Positions 26,425 through 38,071 are shown, numbered from the stretch's first letter. The stretch is 64,000 bases of DNA from Streptomyces sp. ICC1 (GCF_003287935.1 NZ_CP030287.1:8217350-8281349); one strand, 5' to 3'. A program made the numbers and translations. Notes: generated by a model from the letters alone, not told the origin.

Positions 26425-26462
26425 TGCCGTGACCCGGTGGACCTTTCCGGTCACAGCACCAG
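26421..26462. repeat. Solo, internally deleted copy of the MITE-like element
   Basis: Begins CTAGTGCCGTGACC and continues CCTTTCCGGTCACAGCACCAG, i.e. the two ends of the 153/165-bp family without the interior. GTGACC and GGTCAC can pair, so it may also act as a terminator for the Pth2-like gene. The final CTAG has mutated to CCAG. Confidence 0.7.
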
Positions 26463-26571
26463 CGCCGCCGGGAACCTCAAATGTTGCTCTGAACGTCCTC
26501 CTCGGCGGTTGGCTCGACTCCGACGGGGCCATGACATCGACACACGGACCGACGAGCGGGGGCGAGGGGAC

Positions 26572-27972
26572 ATGAAGCCCATGGCACACCTGGGGGTGGG
26601 CATCGGATGGCGGCCGGAGATCGCGGAAGCGGTGGAAGGCCTGCCGGGGCTGGACTGGGTCGAGGTGGTGGCCGAGAACATCTGCCCCGGCCACCTGCCG
26701 GAGCCGCTGCGGCGGCTGCTCGACCGCGGGGTCCGCGTCGTGCCCCACGGGGTCTCGCTCGGACTCGGCGGCGCCGACCGGCCGGACCCGGCGAAGCTGG
26801 CCGCGCTCGCCGAGCGGGCGGTGGCGCTGGGGGCGCCGATCGTCACCGAGCACATCGCCTTCGTACGGACCTCCGCGCTGGGGGCCGCGCCGGCGCTGGA
26901 GGCCGGGCACCTGCTGCCCGTGGCGCGGACGCGGGACGCGCTGGACGTGCTCTGCGAGAACGTGCGCATCGCACAGGACGCGCTGCCGGTGCCGCTCGCG
27001 CTGGAGAACATCGCCGCGCTGCTGGCCTGGCCCGGCGAGGAGCTCACGGAGGGGCAGTTCCTGACGGAGCTCGTCGAGCGGACCGGCGTGCGGCTGCTCA
27101 TCGACGTGGCCAACCTGCACACCAACCGGGTGAACCGCGGGGAGGACCCGGCCGCCGTGCTGGACGGGATCCCGCTGGAGGCGCTGGCGTACGTGCACGT
27201 CGCCGGGGGCGTGGAGCGGGGCGGGGTGTGGCACGACACCCACGCGCACCCGGTGCCGGAGGTGGTGCTGGACGTGCTGGCGCAGCTCCGCGCCCGGGTG
27301 GACCCGCCGGGGGTGCTCCTGGAGCGGGACGACGACTTCCCGCCGGACGGGGAGCTGGCCGGGGAACTCACCGCGATCCGGGGGGTCCTGGACCGTGCCG
27401 GGACCCCGTCCCGGCCCCTGCCGGACACCGCACCGGATGCCGTGGCGGGTGCCACGGCGGCTGCCGCACCGGACGCCGCGCCGGATGCCGTGGCGGCTGC
27501 CGGCACGGATGTCCCGGCGCGCCCGTCCGCCGGGCCCGCGGGACCCGGCGGCACGGCGCTGGACAAGGCGCGGACGCGGGTCGGCCTCGGCCAGGCCGCG
27601 CTCCTGTCGGCCCTGGTGGCCGGCACGCCCGTGCCCGAGGGGTTCGACCGGCAGCGGGTCCGGGTCCAGGCCCGGGCGCTGGCGGCCAAGCGGGCCGGGG
27701 TCGTGGCCCGGCTGGCCCCCGAGCTGCCCGGGATCCTGGGCGGGCAGGAGCCGTACCGCAAGGCCTTCCTCGACTACGCCCGGCACCGGCCGATGGCCTC
27801 CGGGTACCGGCGCGACGCGCTGGACTTCGCCGAGCACCTGCTGATCCGGGACCTGCCCGCCGATCCCGCGGCACGGCGCCGGCTCACGCTCTGGTGGCAG
27901 GACCGGGCCGGGGCGCGGCCGCCGCGCCGCATCGTGCGCTGGGCCCGCGCGCTGGCGGGGAGAGCGGCATGA
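26572..27972 (+). CDS. DUF692/MNIO-family enzyme with C-terminal domain
   Basis: A 466-residue protein. Residues about 5-285 are the TIM-barrel DUF692 domain of multinuclear non-heme iron oxidative enzymes: [61 protein letters not shown] and HDTHAHPV, giving the expected His, Glu, Asp and Asn metal ligands. After an Ala/Pro linker (about 290-335), residues 340-460 are a helical domain ([20 protein letters not shown] to the end). Characterised MNIOs (MbnB, TglH) oxidise cysteine in peptide substrates. Its stop overlaps the start of a membrane protein with a Cys-rich tail (ATGA), so that tail is a candidate substrate. ATG 26572 follows GAGGGG. Confidence 0.9.
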   Translation: MKPMAHLGVGIGWRPEIAEAVEGLPGLDWVEVVAENICPGHLPEPLRRLLDRGVRVVPHGVSLGLGGADRPDPAKLAALAERAVALGAPIVTEHIAFVRTSALGAAPALEAGHLLPVARTRDALDVLCENVRIAQDALPVPLALENIAALLAWPGEELTEGQFLTELVERTGVRLLIDVANLHTNRVNRGEDPAAVLDGIPLEALAYVHVAGGVERGGVWHDTHAHPVPEVVLDVLAQLRARVDPPGVLLERDDDFPPDGELAGELTAIRGVLDRAGTPSRPLPDTAPDAVAGATAAAAPDAAPDAVAAAGTDVPARPSAGPAGPGGTALDKARTRVGLGQAALLSALVAGTPVPEGFDRQRVRVQARALAAKRAGVVARLAPELPGILGGQEPYRKAFLDYARHRPMASGYRRDALDFAEHLLIRDLPADPAARRRLTLWWQDRAGARPPRRIVRWARALAGRAA

Positions 27973-29027
27973 ACTTCTTCGACCTCCTCGCCCTCGGCAT
28001 CTGGATCGGCGTCATCACCTCCACCGCCCTCCTGGTGCGCGGTCTGCGGCGCGCGCAGCCCTCCACCTTCGGCCCCGCTCCCCGGCTGCACGACCTGTCC
28101 GAGGCCGCCTTCATGGCGGGCGGCCCCGGCGCGGTGGTGGATGCCGCGCTCGTCTCCCTGCTCTGCGACGGCCGGATGGTGGTCGGCGGGCCGGGCATCG
28201 TCCAGCTGCGGCCCGGGGTGCGGGCGACCGATCCCGCCGAACGGGCCGTGCTCCAGGCCCACCGGGGCGCGGCGTCCGGCTGGCTCTACCAGATCCGGTA
28301 CGCCGCCATGCGGGACCCGGCCGTCCAGGAGACCGGCGACGCGCTGGCCGCCCGCGGGCTGATCGCCGCGCCCGGCGGGCGGCGCGCGCAGTACCACCAC
28401 GGGGTGATCCAGGCGTCCGTGTGCGGGGTGCTGCTGATCCTGTCGCTGCCGCTCACCTTCGTCGCCCTCGCCCTGTACGCGGGCTCCGGCGACTTCCACG
28501 TGCCGTTCATCGCCGAGGTGTTCCCCGTTCTGCTGGCCGGAATCATCGCGGCCGCCGTCGGCGCCTCGCGCGCCCGGCAGCGGATCACCGGGGCGGGGGC
28601 GGCGGCCCTGCGCGACATCCGCGCCCACTACCGGACCGACCAGAGCCCGTACGTCCAGACCTCGTTGTTCGGGCTGCGCGGCCTGCGCGACCCCTACCTG
28701 CGCGAGCAACTGGTGCCGGCGGCCCGCGGGACCCGGCTGGCCGCGGCCCAGTCCCGTCCGCGTACCGGCAGCTCAGAGCCTGCTTGGGGGTCCGGAGCCG
28801 AGCTGGTTCCGGTCGTCTGGTGCGCGGGCTCCGACGGCGGCGGGTCGGGAGGATCCGGCGGGTCGGGCTGCGGATCGGGGTCGAGCTGCGGCTCCTCGGG
28901 CGGCAGCGGCTGCTCGTCGGGATCGAGCTGCGGCTCCTCCGGCGGCGGTTCCAGCTGTTCCGGCAGCAGTTCCAGCGGTTCGAGTTGCAGCAGTTCGTCC
29001 GGTTCCAGTTGCAGCAGCAGTTCCTGA
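27969..29027 (+). CDS. TIGR04222-type membrane protein with Cys/Ser/Gly-rich tail
   Basis: A 352-residue protein. One N-terminal membrane helix ([18 protein letters not shown]), a TIGR04222-like segment ([25 protein letters not shown]), two further helices near residues 150-195, and then from about residue 298 a low-complexity tail of Gly, Ser and seven evenly spaced cysteines (units such as [13 protein letters not shown]). It is translationally coupled to the MNIO enzyme gene (ATGA overlap). The tail resembles a modifiable peptide rather than a folded domain. Whether the enzyme acts on these cysteines is a hypothesis. The next gene is a shorter paralog without the tail. Confidence 0.85.
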   Translation: MNFFDLLALGIWIGVITSTALLVRGLRRAQPSTFGPAPRLHDLSEAAFMAGGPGAVVDAALVSLLCDGRMVVGGPGIVQLRPGVRATDPAERAVLQAHRGAASGWLYQIRYAAMRDPAVQETGDALAARGLIAAPGGRRAQYHHGVIQASVCGVLLILSLPLTFVALALYAGSGDFHVPFIAEVFPVLLAGIIAAAVGASRARQRITGAGAAALRDIRAHYRTDQSPYVQTSLFGLRGLRDPYLREQLVPAARGTRLAAAQSRPRTGSSEPAWGSGAELVPVVWCAGSDGGGSGGSGGSGCGSGSSCGSSGGSGCSSGSSCGSSGGGSSCSGSSSSGSSCSSSSGSSCSSSS

Positions 29028-29110
29028 CCTCCCATCACGGACCCGTCACGAGCTGCTCACACCTCGGCAGAGCCCTATGCCCGGGCTTCCACATCTTGTA
29101 GAAATCGGGC

Positions 29111-29902
29111 ATGTTCTGGGTCCTGTTCCTGCTCTTGGCCTGGGCAGGGGTGCTGATCGCGTGCACCCGCCTCCTGAGAGCCGCCGGCGAAACCGCGGAG
29201 CCCGCCGACGGGCCGCCCGCCGACGGGCGCCCGCGTCACGACGAGCTCAGCCTGTACGAGGCCGCGTACCTGGCCGGCGGCCCGCGGCGGGTGGCCGAGC
29301 TGACGCTGCTCTCGATGCAGCGCCAGCGGCGGCTGCTGCTCGCGCACACCGGCTGGGCCACCGTGCTCGACCCGGTGGGGCGCGATCCGCACGAGCGGTC
29401 CGTGCTCGGGGCGTTCGGGCCGGACGGCCAGGAGCCGGTGGTGTCCGTACGGGCGGTCGCGGAGCGGGATCCGGCCGTACGGGACCTCGCGGACCGGCTG
29501 GGCGAGGCGGGCCTCGCGCTGCGCGCCGGGACCCGGCAGGACATCGGCGAGGGGATCCGGTCGGTCCGCCGGGCCACCGGACTGGTACTGGCCATGACGG
29601 TGGCCGCGCTGTGCGTGCCGACGCCCGGGACCACGACCACGATCGTCCTGTGCTGGTTCTCGCTGCCGCTGATCCTGGCCCTGGGGTGCCTGGCCATCGC
29701 CCGCGTCGAGGGGCACGCGCACTCCTCCTGGGCCTCCCCCGCCGGCCGGCGGCTCCTCGTGGAGCTGGAGCAGGAGCGGGGCGGCCGGGGCTCGCTCGCC
29801 GCGGTGGCCCTGCGGGGGCCGCGCGCGGTCGACGACCCCGAGGTGCGGGCGGCGCTCGCGTACGGCAGGCGGGGGCCGATTCCGCGGCAACGGGGGCATT
29901 GA
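29111..29902 (+). CDS. TIGR04222-type membrane protein without Cys tail
   Basis: A 263-residue paralog of the preceding protein: N-terminal helix (VLFLLLAWAGVLIACT), then ELSLYEAAYLAGGPRRVAELTLLSM, and two central helices near residues 157-195. It lacks the Cys/Ser/Gly tail. Same strand and 83 nt downstream, it likely belongs to the MNIO operon and may pair with the tailed protein in the membrane. Function unknown. Confidence 0.8.
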   Translation: MFWVLFLLLAWAGVLIACTRLLRAAGETAEPADGPPADGRPRHDELSLYEAAYLAGGPRRVAELTLLSMQRQRRLLLAHTGWATVLDPVGRDPHERSVLGAFGPDGQEPVVSVRAVAERDPAVRDLADRLGEAGLALRAGTRQDIGEGIRSVRRATGLVLAMTVAALCVPTPGTTTTIVLCWFSLPLILALGCLAIARVEGHAHSSWASPAGRRLLVELEQERGGRGSLAAVALRGPRAVDDPEVRAALAYGRRGPIPRQRGH

Positions 29903-29982
29903 GCGCGACACCGGCCGGTGATCCTGTACAGGGGGCCGCTCGCCGGATCTCATCGGACCATCCGAAGAGATGAGGGTCCGTC

Positions 29983-30210
29983 ATGCGCGGGACGAGCCGA
30001 GGGCGCCGCACCACACTGGTCCTCGCGCTGACTTCCGTCCTGGCGGGTCCGCCCGCCGCGGCGGCCACGGCCGAGGGCCCTCCCCCGCCCCCGGGCTCCG
30101 CCGCCACGGCGACGGCCGCCGCCGAAGCCGCCGGGGCCGAGCTCGTCGCCCGGCGGGCGGCGGCCGCCGCCCGCGCGGCCCCGGGCCGCCCCCCCGCGGG
30201 GCGCGGGCTG
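29983..30210 (+). pseudogene. N-terminal fragment of a secreted protein
   Basis: From ATG 29983 the frame encodes a signal peptide (RTTLVLALTSVLAGPPAAAATA) and an Ala/Pro-rich start, then at about 30205-30215 it changes to unrelated sequence of different composition and stops at 30363. The mature domain is missing. I take it as the truncated start of an exported protein, cut either by deletion or by a false join. Confidence 0.5.
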
Positions 30211-30433
30211 GACTTCGGGCGTCTTGGCTCATGCTCTCCTCTGCCTGCCCGTCCTCGGTTCGGTGTCCCCGGTCCCTCTGACACAGACGGCCGGAAGTCC
30301 TCAAGGGTTCCACGGTCCATGGCGTACCGGAACCAATCCGAAGAATGGGACCTGCTGGGATGAACACCGAGCAAGTCCCGCCTTACCTGCGGTTTCCCCT
30401 GCGGGCGCGAGGCGGCGCGGGCGGCTGCGCCGG
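30211..30433. other. Unassigned stretch with possible gene starts on both strands
   Basis: This 220-bp stretch is less GC-rich than its surroundings. On the minus strand an ATG at 30232 follows a good AGAGGAG site but the frame runs at once into the signal-peptide fragment. On the plus strand an ATG at 30361 (MNTEQVPP) opens a frame that does not continue into the rhodanese domain. It looks like a divergent promoter region whose flanking genes have been replaced, so it may be a small misassembled piece. Confidence 0.4.
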
Positions 30434-30934
30434 GTGCGGCGTGGGGCGCACACGACCACCGCCTCCGCCGCCTCCGCCAGCGCCGTCCTGTCCGTCCCCG
30501 CCGCAGCCCCGGCCGAGGCGGCCGCCCACTACGCCGCCCGGCTCGCCTTCGAGGCCGACGTGTCCGACGTCCGCGCCGACCTCCTCGCTGGCGTCCCCGG
30601 CATCGTCGTGGTCGACTCCCGCAGCGAGGAGGGCTGGAACCAGGGCCGCATCCCCGGCGCACTGCACATCCCGACCGCCCGGATCGCCGAGCTGGCCCCG
30701 TCCCTGATCGACCCCGCCGCGACCGTGGTCACGTACTGCTGGGGCCCCGGCTGCAACGGCGCCACCCGCGCCGCACTCGCCTTCGCCCGGCTCGGCTACC
30801 AGGTGAAGGAGATGCTCGGCGGTTTCGAGTACTGGGTCCGCGAGGGCTTCGCCTTCGACACCGCCCAGGGCCCCGACCAGCGCCGGGTCGACGACCTGAC
30901 CGCCCCGCGCTCGGGCATCTCCTGCGCCTGCTGA
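30434..30934 (+). CDS. Rhodanese-domain protein
   Basis: A single rhodanese domain of about 150 residues, with VDSRSEEGWNQGRIPGALHIP, and the active-site loop YCWGPGCNGATRAAL holding the reactive cysteine. Single-domain rhodaneses carry sulfur or act in sulfur transfer and detoxification. The start is uncertain: GTG 30434 gives 166 residues but lacks a clear ribosome-binding site, and the sequence just upstream may be misjoined. It is followed by the FdhF-like gene. Confidence 0.8.
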   Translation: MRRGAHTTTASAASASAVLSVPAAAPAEAAAHYAARLAFEADVSDVRADLLAGVPGIVVVDSRSEEGWNQGRIPGALHIPTARIAELAPSLIDPAATVVTYCWGPGCNGATRAALAFARLGYQVKEMLGGFEYWVREGFAFDTAQGPDQRRVDDLTAPRSGISCAC

Positions 30935-31066
30935 ACGGCGAGGGCGGGTCGTCGGGCGGGCCGGTGGAGCGGGTCGTGGGGCAGGCCGTGGGGCGGCCGC
31001 GCACCAGGGACCGATCCCGCCCAGGACGACCCCCGCATCACCCCGCCCGAGCACCACGCGGTCGGC

Positions 31067-33304
<2,238 letters not shown>

Positions 33305-33314
33305 GGGCACGGCG

Positions 33315-34637
33315 TCAGCCGATGTCGACCACCCGGGCCCACGCGGGCGGAGAGTCCGGGACGTAGTCGGGATTGTCCTCGTCCCAGGACTCGGAACCCC
33401 GGAAGAGGCCCACCACCGTGCGGCACGGCGGTCGGCTGTCCGGCCAGGGGGTCTGCCCGTCGGTCAGGACCACGATGACGTCGGGGCGCGGGCCGCTCCG
33501 CAGCGCCTTGGCGAAGCCCGCGCGCAGGTCCGTGCCACCACCGCCCAGGAGCGGGATCCCCTCGGCCCGGGCCAGCGGGTGCGCGATCCGGGCGGCGGCG
33601 TCGCACGGCACCACGGTGATCAGGTCCCGGCGGCCGCCCACGGCACGGGAGATGGCGGCGACCTCGTGCAGGGCGCTGCCCAGCTCCGCGTCGCTGACCG
33701 ACGCGGAGGTGTCGATGATCACGCTGACGCGCGGCGGCCGGCGCCGGAGGCTCGGCAGGACCACGCCGGGCAGCCCGGCCGAGCGGCGCGACGGCCGCCC
33801 GTACGTGTAGTCCTCGCCCGCCCCCGAACCCGAGGTCGCCGAGCGCACCGCCGCCCCCAGCAGCTCCCGCCACGGCTGCGGCGGGTGGAAGGCCTCCTCC
33901 GCCCAGCGCCGCCATCCCTTGGGGGTGTCGCCCGGCCGGCCCCTGATGCCCTGCGCCACCCGGAAGCGGACCGCGTCCCGTTCCTGCGCGCTGAGGCCGT
34001 ACGCGCCGTCCGGGCCCAGGTCCCACTCCCGGTCCAGGCCGTCGGCGCCGCTGCCGCAGTCCAGCCAGGCCAGGTGCTGGGTGTGCGGACCGAATCCGAA
34101 CATGCGCAGGTAGTCCTCCATGAGCTCCCCCTCGGGCAGCCCCACGTGCCTCGGGTCCACGGCGTCCGGGGGCCGGACCAGCCCGTCGCCGAACACGTCG
34201 TCGTTGATCTCGAAGTCCGCGGCGATGTTCATCCGCAGCCGTTCGCCCGGGCCGGTCAGCCCGCGGGCCCGGGCGACCCGGTCGCTGCGCCCGTGGTGGT
34301 CGCGCAGCAGGTGGGACACCTCGTGCACCCACACCCCGGCCAGTTCCTCCACCGGGGTGCGGTCGACGAACGCGGGGGAGACGTAGCACCGCCAGTGCCG
34401 GTCGACGCCCATCGTCGGCACCCGCCGCGACTCCACGACGTGCAGGGCGAAGAGTGCGGTGGCCAGGTAGGGCCGGACCCGGACGGCGTGCAGGCGGGCG
34501 GTGAAGAGTTTGCCGAGGTCCAGCGCACCCGTCCCGTCCGGCGTTCCTGTCCCGTCCGGTGTCCCCGTCCCGTCCGGTGCCCCTGTCCCGTCCGGTGTCC
34601 CCGTCCGGTCCAGCGTCCCCGTCTCGTCCGGCATCAT
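33315..34637 (-). CDS. VWA-like metallopeptidase-domain protein (DUF2201)
   Basis: A 440-residue protein. After a Thr/Pro/Asp/Gly tandem-repeat start (residues 5-38), residues about 45-270 are the putative metallopeptidase domain with HEVSH in the zinc-type HExxH motif, and residues about 300-435 are a VWA-like domain with a MIDAS motif DTSASVS and VLTDGQTPWP. DUF2201 proteins are typically paired with MoxR-like AAA+ ATPases, as here: its ATG overlaps the ATPase stop (ATGA). The pair probably works as a chaperone remodelling or inserting metal into a target; the target is unknown. FdhF-type genes next door make a molybdoenzyme link possible but unproven. Confidence 0.87.
   Translation of the reverse strand: MMPDETGTLDRTGTPDGTGAPDGTGTPDGTGTPDGTGALDLGKLFTARLHAVRVRPYLATALFALHVVESRRVPTMGVDRHWRCYVSPAFVDRTPVEELAGVWVHEVSHLLRDHHGRSDRVARARGLTGPGERLRMNIAADFEINDDVFGDGLVRPPDAVDPRHVGLPEGELMEDYLRMFGFGPHTQHLAWLDCGSGADGLDREWDLGPDGAYGLSAQERDAVRFRVAQGIRGRPGDTPKGWRRWAEEAFHPPQPWRELLGAAVRSATSGSGAGEDYTYGRPSRRSAGLPGVVLPSLRRRPPRVSVIIDTSASVSDAELGSALHEVAAISRAVGGRRDLITVVPCDAAARIAHPLARAEGIPLLGGGGTDLRAGFAKALRSGPRPDVIVVLTDGQTPWPDSRPPCRTVVGLFRGSESWDEDNPDYVPDSPPAWARVVDIG
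34536..34625. repeat. In-frame tandem repeat (GTCCCGTCCGGTG-type)
   Basis: About 18-bp units (GTCCCCGTCCCGTCCGGT and variants) repeat five times and encode the TGTPDGTGAPDG run at the N-terminus of the VWA/metallopeptidase protein. Unit length is a multiple of three, so copy changes would keep the frame. Confidence 0.8.
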
Positions 34638-35830
34638 CGGCCGCCGTTCGCCGCGCCCGCCATGGACCGGGCCGCCACCCGGTCGGCGCGCCGGGACAGG
34701 GCCACGGCTCCGGAGAGCCGCTCGATCGACTCGGGGACGTCCCAGTCCTCGCGGCGCAGCGCGGCGAGCGTGGTCGCGGGGACGACCACCAGGTCGGGGG
34801 CCCCGGTCTCCATGGCCCGGGCCAGGATCGCCCACGCCGCCTCCCACCGGGACTTCTCCGGGCGTTTGCGGACCGCCGCCACCACGCCGTCGAGCACGGC
34901 CTGGCGCAGGTCCCCGCGCTCGGGCAGGACGGCGCTCGCTGGGTCGGCGAGCAGCACCTCGGGGTCCGGGAGGTCCATCCGGTCCAGGCCGGCCAGCAGT
35001 TCCAACCCCGGACCGTCGCCCACGGTGCCCCTGACCAGGAGGGAGAGGACCTCGCGGGAGGAGCCGGCCGCGGTGGCGAAGGCGATCAGGGACAGCGTCA
35101 TCTCCCAGCTGCGGGGCGACGGCCAGGGGCCGCCCCGGCGGGCCTCGCCGGTGGGGAGCCGGTGGACGAGCTCGGGGCGGGCGGTGAGGAGCCCGCACAC
35201 CGCGCGGCGGGCGAAGGCCACGGCTTGCGGCAACCTCGAAGGGTCGAGCAGCGGCAGGGTCGCCGTGGGCCAGGTCCCGCCGAGGCCGCGTACGACCACG
35301 TCGGGGTCGTGGGTCCACTGGAGGTGGACGAACCGGTTGGCCAGGGGCGGGCTCAGCTCCCAGCCGTCGGCCGCCGAGGACCGCGGATTGGCGGCGGCGA
35401 CGATCCGTACCTCGGGCGGCAGCCGCAGGGCGCCGATCCGCCGTTCCAGTACGAGGCGGAGCAGGGCGGCCTGGACGGCCGGCGGCGCGGTGGACAGCTC
35501 GTCCAGGAACAGCAGTCCCCGGCCGGCCCGTACGAGGCGCACCGCCCAGTCCGGCGGTGCCATCGGGACGCCCTGCTCGGCGGGGTCGTCCCCGATGACG
35601 GGCAGGCCGGAGAAGTCGGACGGCTCGTGCACGCTGGCGATCACCGTGGTCAACGGCAGGTCCAGGGAAGCGGCGAGCTGGGTCAGGGCCGCGGTCTTGC
35701 CGATGCCCGGCTCGCCCCACAGGAGTACGGGCAGGTCCGCGGCCACGGCCAGGGTCAGGGCCTCCAACTGGGTGTCGGGGCGGGGTTCGGTGGTCGTGTC
35801 GCGCAGCAGGGCCAGCAGCCGGCCGGCCAC
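34634..35830 (-). CDS. MoxR-like AAA+ ATPase, N-terminal end uncertain
   Basis: About 398 residues. Walker A is GEPGIGKTA, Walker B LLFLDEL, and the sensor-1 motif VAAANPRSS. MoxR ATPases act as hexameric chaperones with VWA partners, here the overlapping downstream gene. The frame upstream of GTG 35830 is open only to a TGA at about 35880, inside an adapter-like stretch, so the natural start was probably removed. GTG 35830 is the first start available and begins just before family homology. Confidence 0.85.
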   Translation of the reverse strand: MAGRLLALLRDTTTEPRPDTQLEALTLAVAADLPVLLWGEPGIGKTAALTQLAASLDLPLTTVIASVHEPSDFSGLPVIGDDPAEQGVPMAPPDWAVRLVRAGRGLLFLDELSTAPPAVQAALLRLVLERRIGALRLPPEVRIVAAANPRSSAADGWELSPPLANRFVHLQWTHDPDVVVRGLGGTWPTATLPLLDPSRLPQAVAFARRAVCGLLTARPELVHRLPTGEARRGGPWPSPRSWEMTLSLIAFATAAGSSREVLSLLVRGTVGDGPGLELLAGLDRMDLPDPEVLLADPASAVLPERGDLRQAVLDGVVAAVRKRPEKSRWEAAWAILARAMETGAPDLVVVPATTLAALRREDWDVPESIERLSGAVALSRRADRVAARSMAGAANGGR

Positions 35831-35909
35831 CTGGAGCCGGGAGGGGGCGGCGGTGTGTGAGGCCTCGGTGGTGTCCGGGGAGGGTCAGATGGGAAAAGGG
35901 GAGAGGGGC

Positions 35910-36119
35910 CGACACCGTGGAGGCCTTCGCGGCCGGCTCCGAGGCGCCCTCGGGGGTCATGGTGATGTCGGCGAAGGCCATCCGCTTGCCGAGTTTGGTG
36001 ATCCGCACGTCGACCAGCCCGTCGGCGCCGACCACCGGCCGCGGGAAGCTGGTGGGCTGCTGGACGGTGGTCATCGGGCCGTAGGCCCCGCGCGCGGCGG
36101 AGACCGCGATGACGGTGTC
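35910..36119 (-). pseudogene. Fragment of a hotdog-fold (PaaI-type) thioesterase
   Basis: About 70 residues match the C-terminal two thirds of a PaaI-like thioesterase: VIAVSAARGAYGPMTTVQQ, RPVVGADGLVDVRITKLGK and MAFADITMTPEG. The N-terminal substrate-side part (HGGAV-type motif) and the last strand are missing. One break is at about 35,900 beside the AAA+ gene, the other near 36,120 beside the SDR gene. The fragment has no credible start codon and should be non-functional as shown. Confidence 0.6.
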
Positions 36120-36162
36120 GGTGTCGGTCTCAGGAGCGGCCGCGGGCCCGGGCCGGTCTCCG

Positions 36163-37104
36163 TCAGCGTGCCGCCGCGACGGCCGTGGCCGGGCCGACGC
36201 CGGTGAGGGACTCCGCCCGCGCCCAGAGCCGGGCATTGGCCGCGGGGTCCAGGGCGCCGCGGGTGATGCGGGCCTCGGCGCTGGGGCCGACCAGCCCGAA
36301 CCGGCCGCCCGGGCCGTAGTAGCCGCCGGCCGCCGCGTCCGGGCTGGTGGCGGCGTGGAGCAGCGGCTCCGTGCCGGGTCCGACCTCCTGCTTCGGGAGG
36401 AGGTCCACCGCGCTGACGATCCGGTGCCCGAGCGAGGGCCGGCCGGTGAGCAGGCTCGCTCCGGCGGTCTGCAGGTTGGTCTTGGTGTAGCCGGGGTGCG
36501 CGGCGGTGCTGCGCAGCGGCCAGCCGTGCTCGGCGGCGAGGACGGCCAGGTGCCGGGCCATCATCAGGTCGGCCAGTTTGGACTGCGCGTACGAGCGCAT
36601 GGGACTGTAGCGCCGCCGCTCCCACTGCAGGTCGGCGAAGTCGATCCGGCCGAAGTTCGCCGTGCCGCTGCTCATCGTGGCCACGCGCGGGGCGGGGGCC
36701 GCGAGCAGGGCGGGCAGCAGCCGCACGGTCAGGGCGAGCGGGCCGAGGAAGTTGCTGCCGAACTGGAGCTCGAAGCCGTCGGACGTGGTCATCCGGGTGG
36801 GCGGGGCCATCACCCCGGCGTTGTTCACGAGCAGGTCGAGCGGGGTGCCGTCGGCGAGGATCCCGTCGGCGAAGGCCTCGACCGAGGCGAGGTCGGCCAG
36901 GTCGACGCGGCGCACCTCGACCCGGGCGCCGGGGTGGCGGGCCAGGATCTCGGCGCGGGCCCCGTCGCCCTTGGCGGGCGTACGGACGGCCAGCACCACG
37001 CGGGCTCCGGCCTCGGCGAGGCGGCGGGCGGCCTCCTTGCCCGTACCGCTGTTGGAGCCGGTCACGACGGCGAACTTTCCGGACTGGTCGGGGACGGCGT
37101 ACAT
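36163..37104 (-). CDS. Short-chain dehydrogenase/reductase
   Basis: A 313-residue SDR of the retinol/protochlorophyllide-reductase-like group. Cofactor motif [18 protein letters not shown], and the catalytic YAQSKLA (Tyr-x3-Lys) are all present. It should reduce or oxidise a carbonyl/alcohol with NADP; the Arg in VVLAVRTP fits NADP. Its promoter faces that of the TetR gene, and three operator palindromes lie between them, so it is almost certainly the regulated target. Ends 40 nt before the hotdog fragment. Confidence 0.9.
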   Translation of the reverse strand: MYAVPDQSGKFAVVTGSNSGTGKEAARRLAEAGARVVLAVRTPAKGDGARAEILARHPGARVEVRRVDLADLASVEAFADGILADGTPLDLLVNNAGVMAPPTRMTTSDGFELQFGSNFLGPLALTVRLLPALLAAPAPRVATMSSGTANFGRIDFADLQWERRRYSPMRSYAQSKLADLMMARHLAVLAAEHGWPLRSTAAHPGYTKTNLQTAGASLLTGRPSLGHRIVSAVDLLPKQEVGPGTEPLLHAATSPDAAAGGYYGPGGRFGLVGPSAEARITRGALDPAANARLWARAESLTGVGPATAVAAAR

Positions 37105-37196
37105 GGCGGGCTCCTCGAAGGCGGAAGTGGGTGGGGGACGGGCCGACGGGCCGGACGGGTGGATCCGTAGGCTCGTGGATCCCGGATCCCGATAAG

Positions 37197-37266
37197 AGAC
37201 CGGCGGTCTGCCATCCCTCTCCGAAGCTAGCAGACCGCCGGTCTGATAACAACAGACCGCGGGTCT
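37197..37266. promoter_or_regulatory. Three TetR-type operators between SDR and TetR genes
   Basis: Three 13-bp palindromes of the form AGACCGNSGGTCT stand at 37197-37209, 37232-37244 and 37254-37266. They share both arms (AGACC and GGTCT) and sit in the 184-bp divergent promoter region, the middle and last 22 bp apart (two helical turns). They are the probable binding sites of the adjacent TetR regulator and should control both genes. Confidence 0.87.
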
Positions 37267-37288
37267 CTACGCTCTGTAAGCTGTCGTC

Positions 37289-38026
37289 GTGACCACGCCC
37301 ACGAATTTCCAGCGCGCCCGCAGCGAGGAGCAGCGCGCCGCCCGCCGGCGGACCATCCTCGACGCCGCCGCCGCCATGCTCACGGAAATGCCGGTCGCTC
37401 AGGTCACCCTGAACGAGCTCGCCAGGCGGGCCGGGCTGGCCAAGTCCAACGTGCTGCGCTACTTCGAGTCCCGCGAGGACGTTCTGCTCGAACTGCTCGA
37501 CGGCGCCACCCGCGAACTGCTCGCCCACCTCGACGGCGCGCTCGCCGAGGCCGTCGACAGCGCCCCGCCCGCCGAGCGGCCCGACCGGCTCGCGGCGTGC
37601 CTGGCGCGGGCGCTCGTCGAACGGCCCGTCCTGTGCGACCTGATCAGCGCCCAGGCCGCCGTCCTGGAGCGCAACGTCTCCCCGCAGGTCGCCGCCCAGT
37701 ACAAGCGGGCCGCCATCGCCAACGCCACCGCGCTGGCCGAGCGGGTCGCCGCGCACCTGCCGGAGCTGGGCACGGCCGACTCCTTCCGCTTCGTCGCCGG
37801 GACGGTCATGGTCACCGGGGCCGTCTGGGCCCACGCCCATCCCTCGGCCGCCATGCTCGCCGCCTACGAGGCCGACCCCGCGCTCGCGGTGCTGCGCCTC
37901 GACTTCGGCGCCACGCTGCGCGAGACGCTGGAGGTCCTGCTGTCCGGGCTGCTGGCGCGCGCGCAGCGCGCGGCTCTGGGATCGTTGACGGCGGGGGACG
38001 ATTCCGCCCGGCGCGACAGGGCATAG
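37289..38026 (+). CDS. TetR-family transcriptional regulator
   Basis: A 245-residue repressor. The N-terminal HTH is TLNELARRAGLAKSNVLRYFESREDVLLELL, with the usual helix 1 RRRTILDAAAAML. The C-terminal ligand domain resembles TetR proteins with a TetR_C_17-like pocket. It is transcribed away from the SDR gene, and three palindromes in the shared promoter region point to autoregulation and control of that gene. GTG 37289 is the start closest to the operators; the last operator ends 22 nt before it. Confidence 0.92.
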   Translation: MTTPTNFQRARSEEQRAARRRTILDAAAAMLTEMPVAQVTLNELARRAGLAKSNVLRYFESREDVLLELLDGATRELLAHLDGALAEAVDSAPPAERPDRLAACLARALVERPVLCDLISAQAAVLERNVSPQVAAQYKRAAIANATALAERVAAHLPELGTADSFRFVAGTVMVTGAVWAHAHPSAAMLAAYEADPALAVLRLDFGATLRETLEVLLSGLLARAQRAALGSLTAGDDSARRDRA

Positions 38027-38071
38027 GACACGACAGCGCAGCATGGGACGCGACAGCGCAGAGGAGCGGTC

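Noticed and set aside
28796..29027. Minus-strand acidic Leu/Glu/Pro repeat protein (28694-29038)
   Set aside because: It is the antisense of the Cys/Ser/Gly tail; codon bias and coupling to the MNIO gene support the plus-strand reading.
34536..34625. CRISPR-like array
   Set aside because: Units are short, adjacent and in frame with no spacers; they encode a low-complexity N-terminus.
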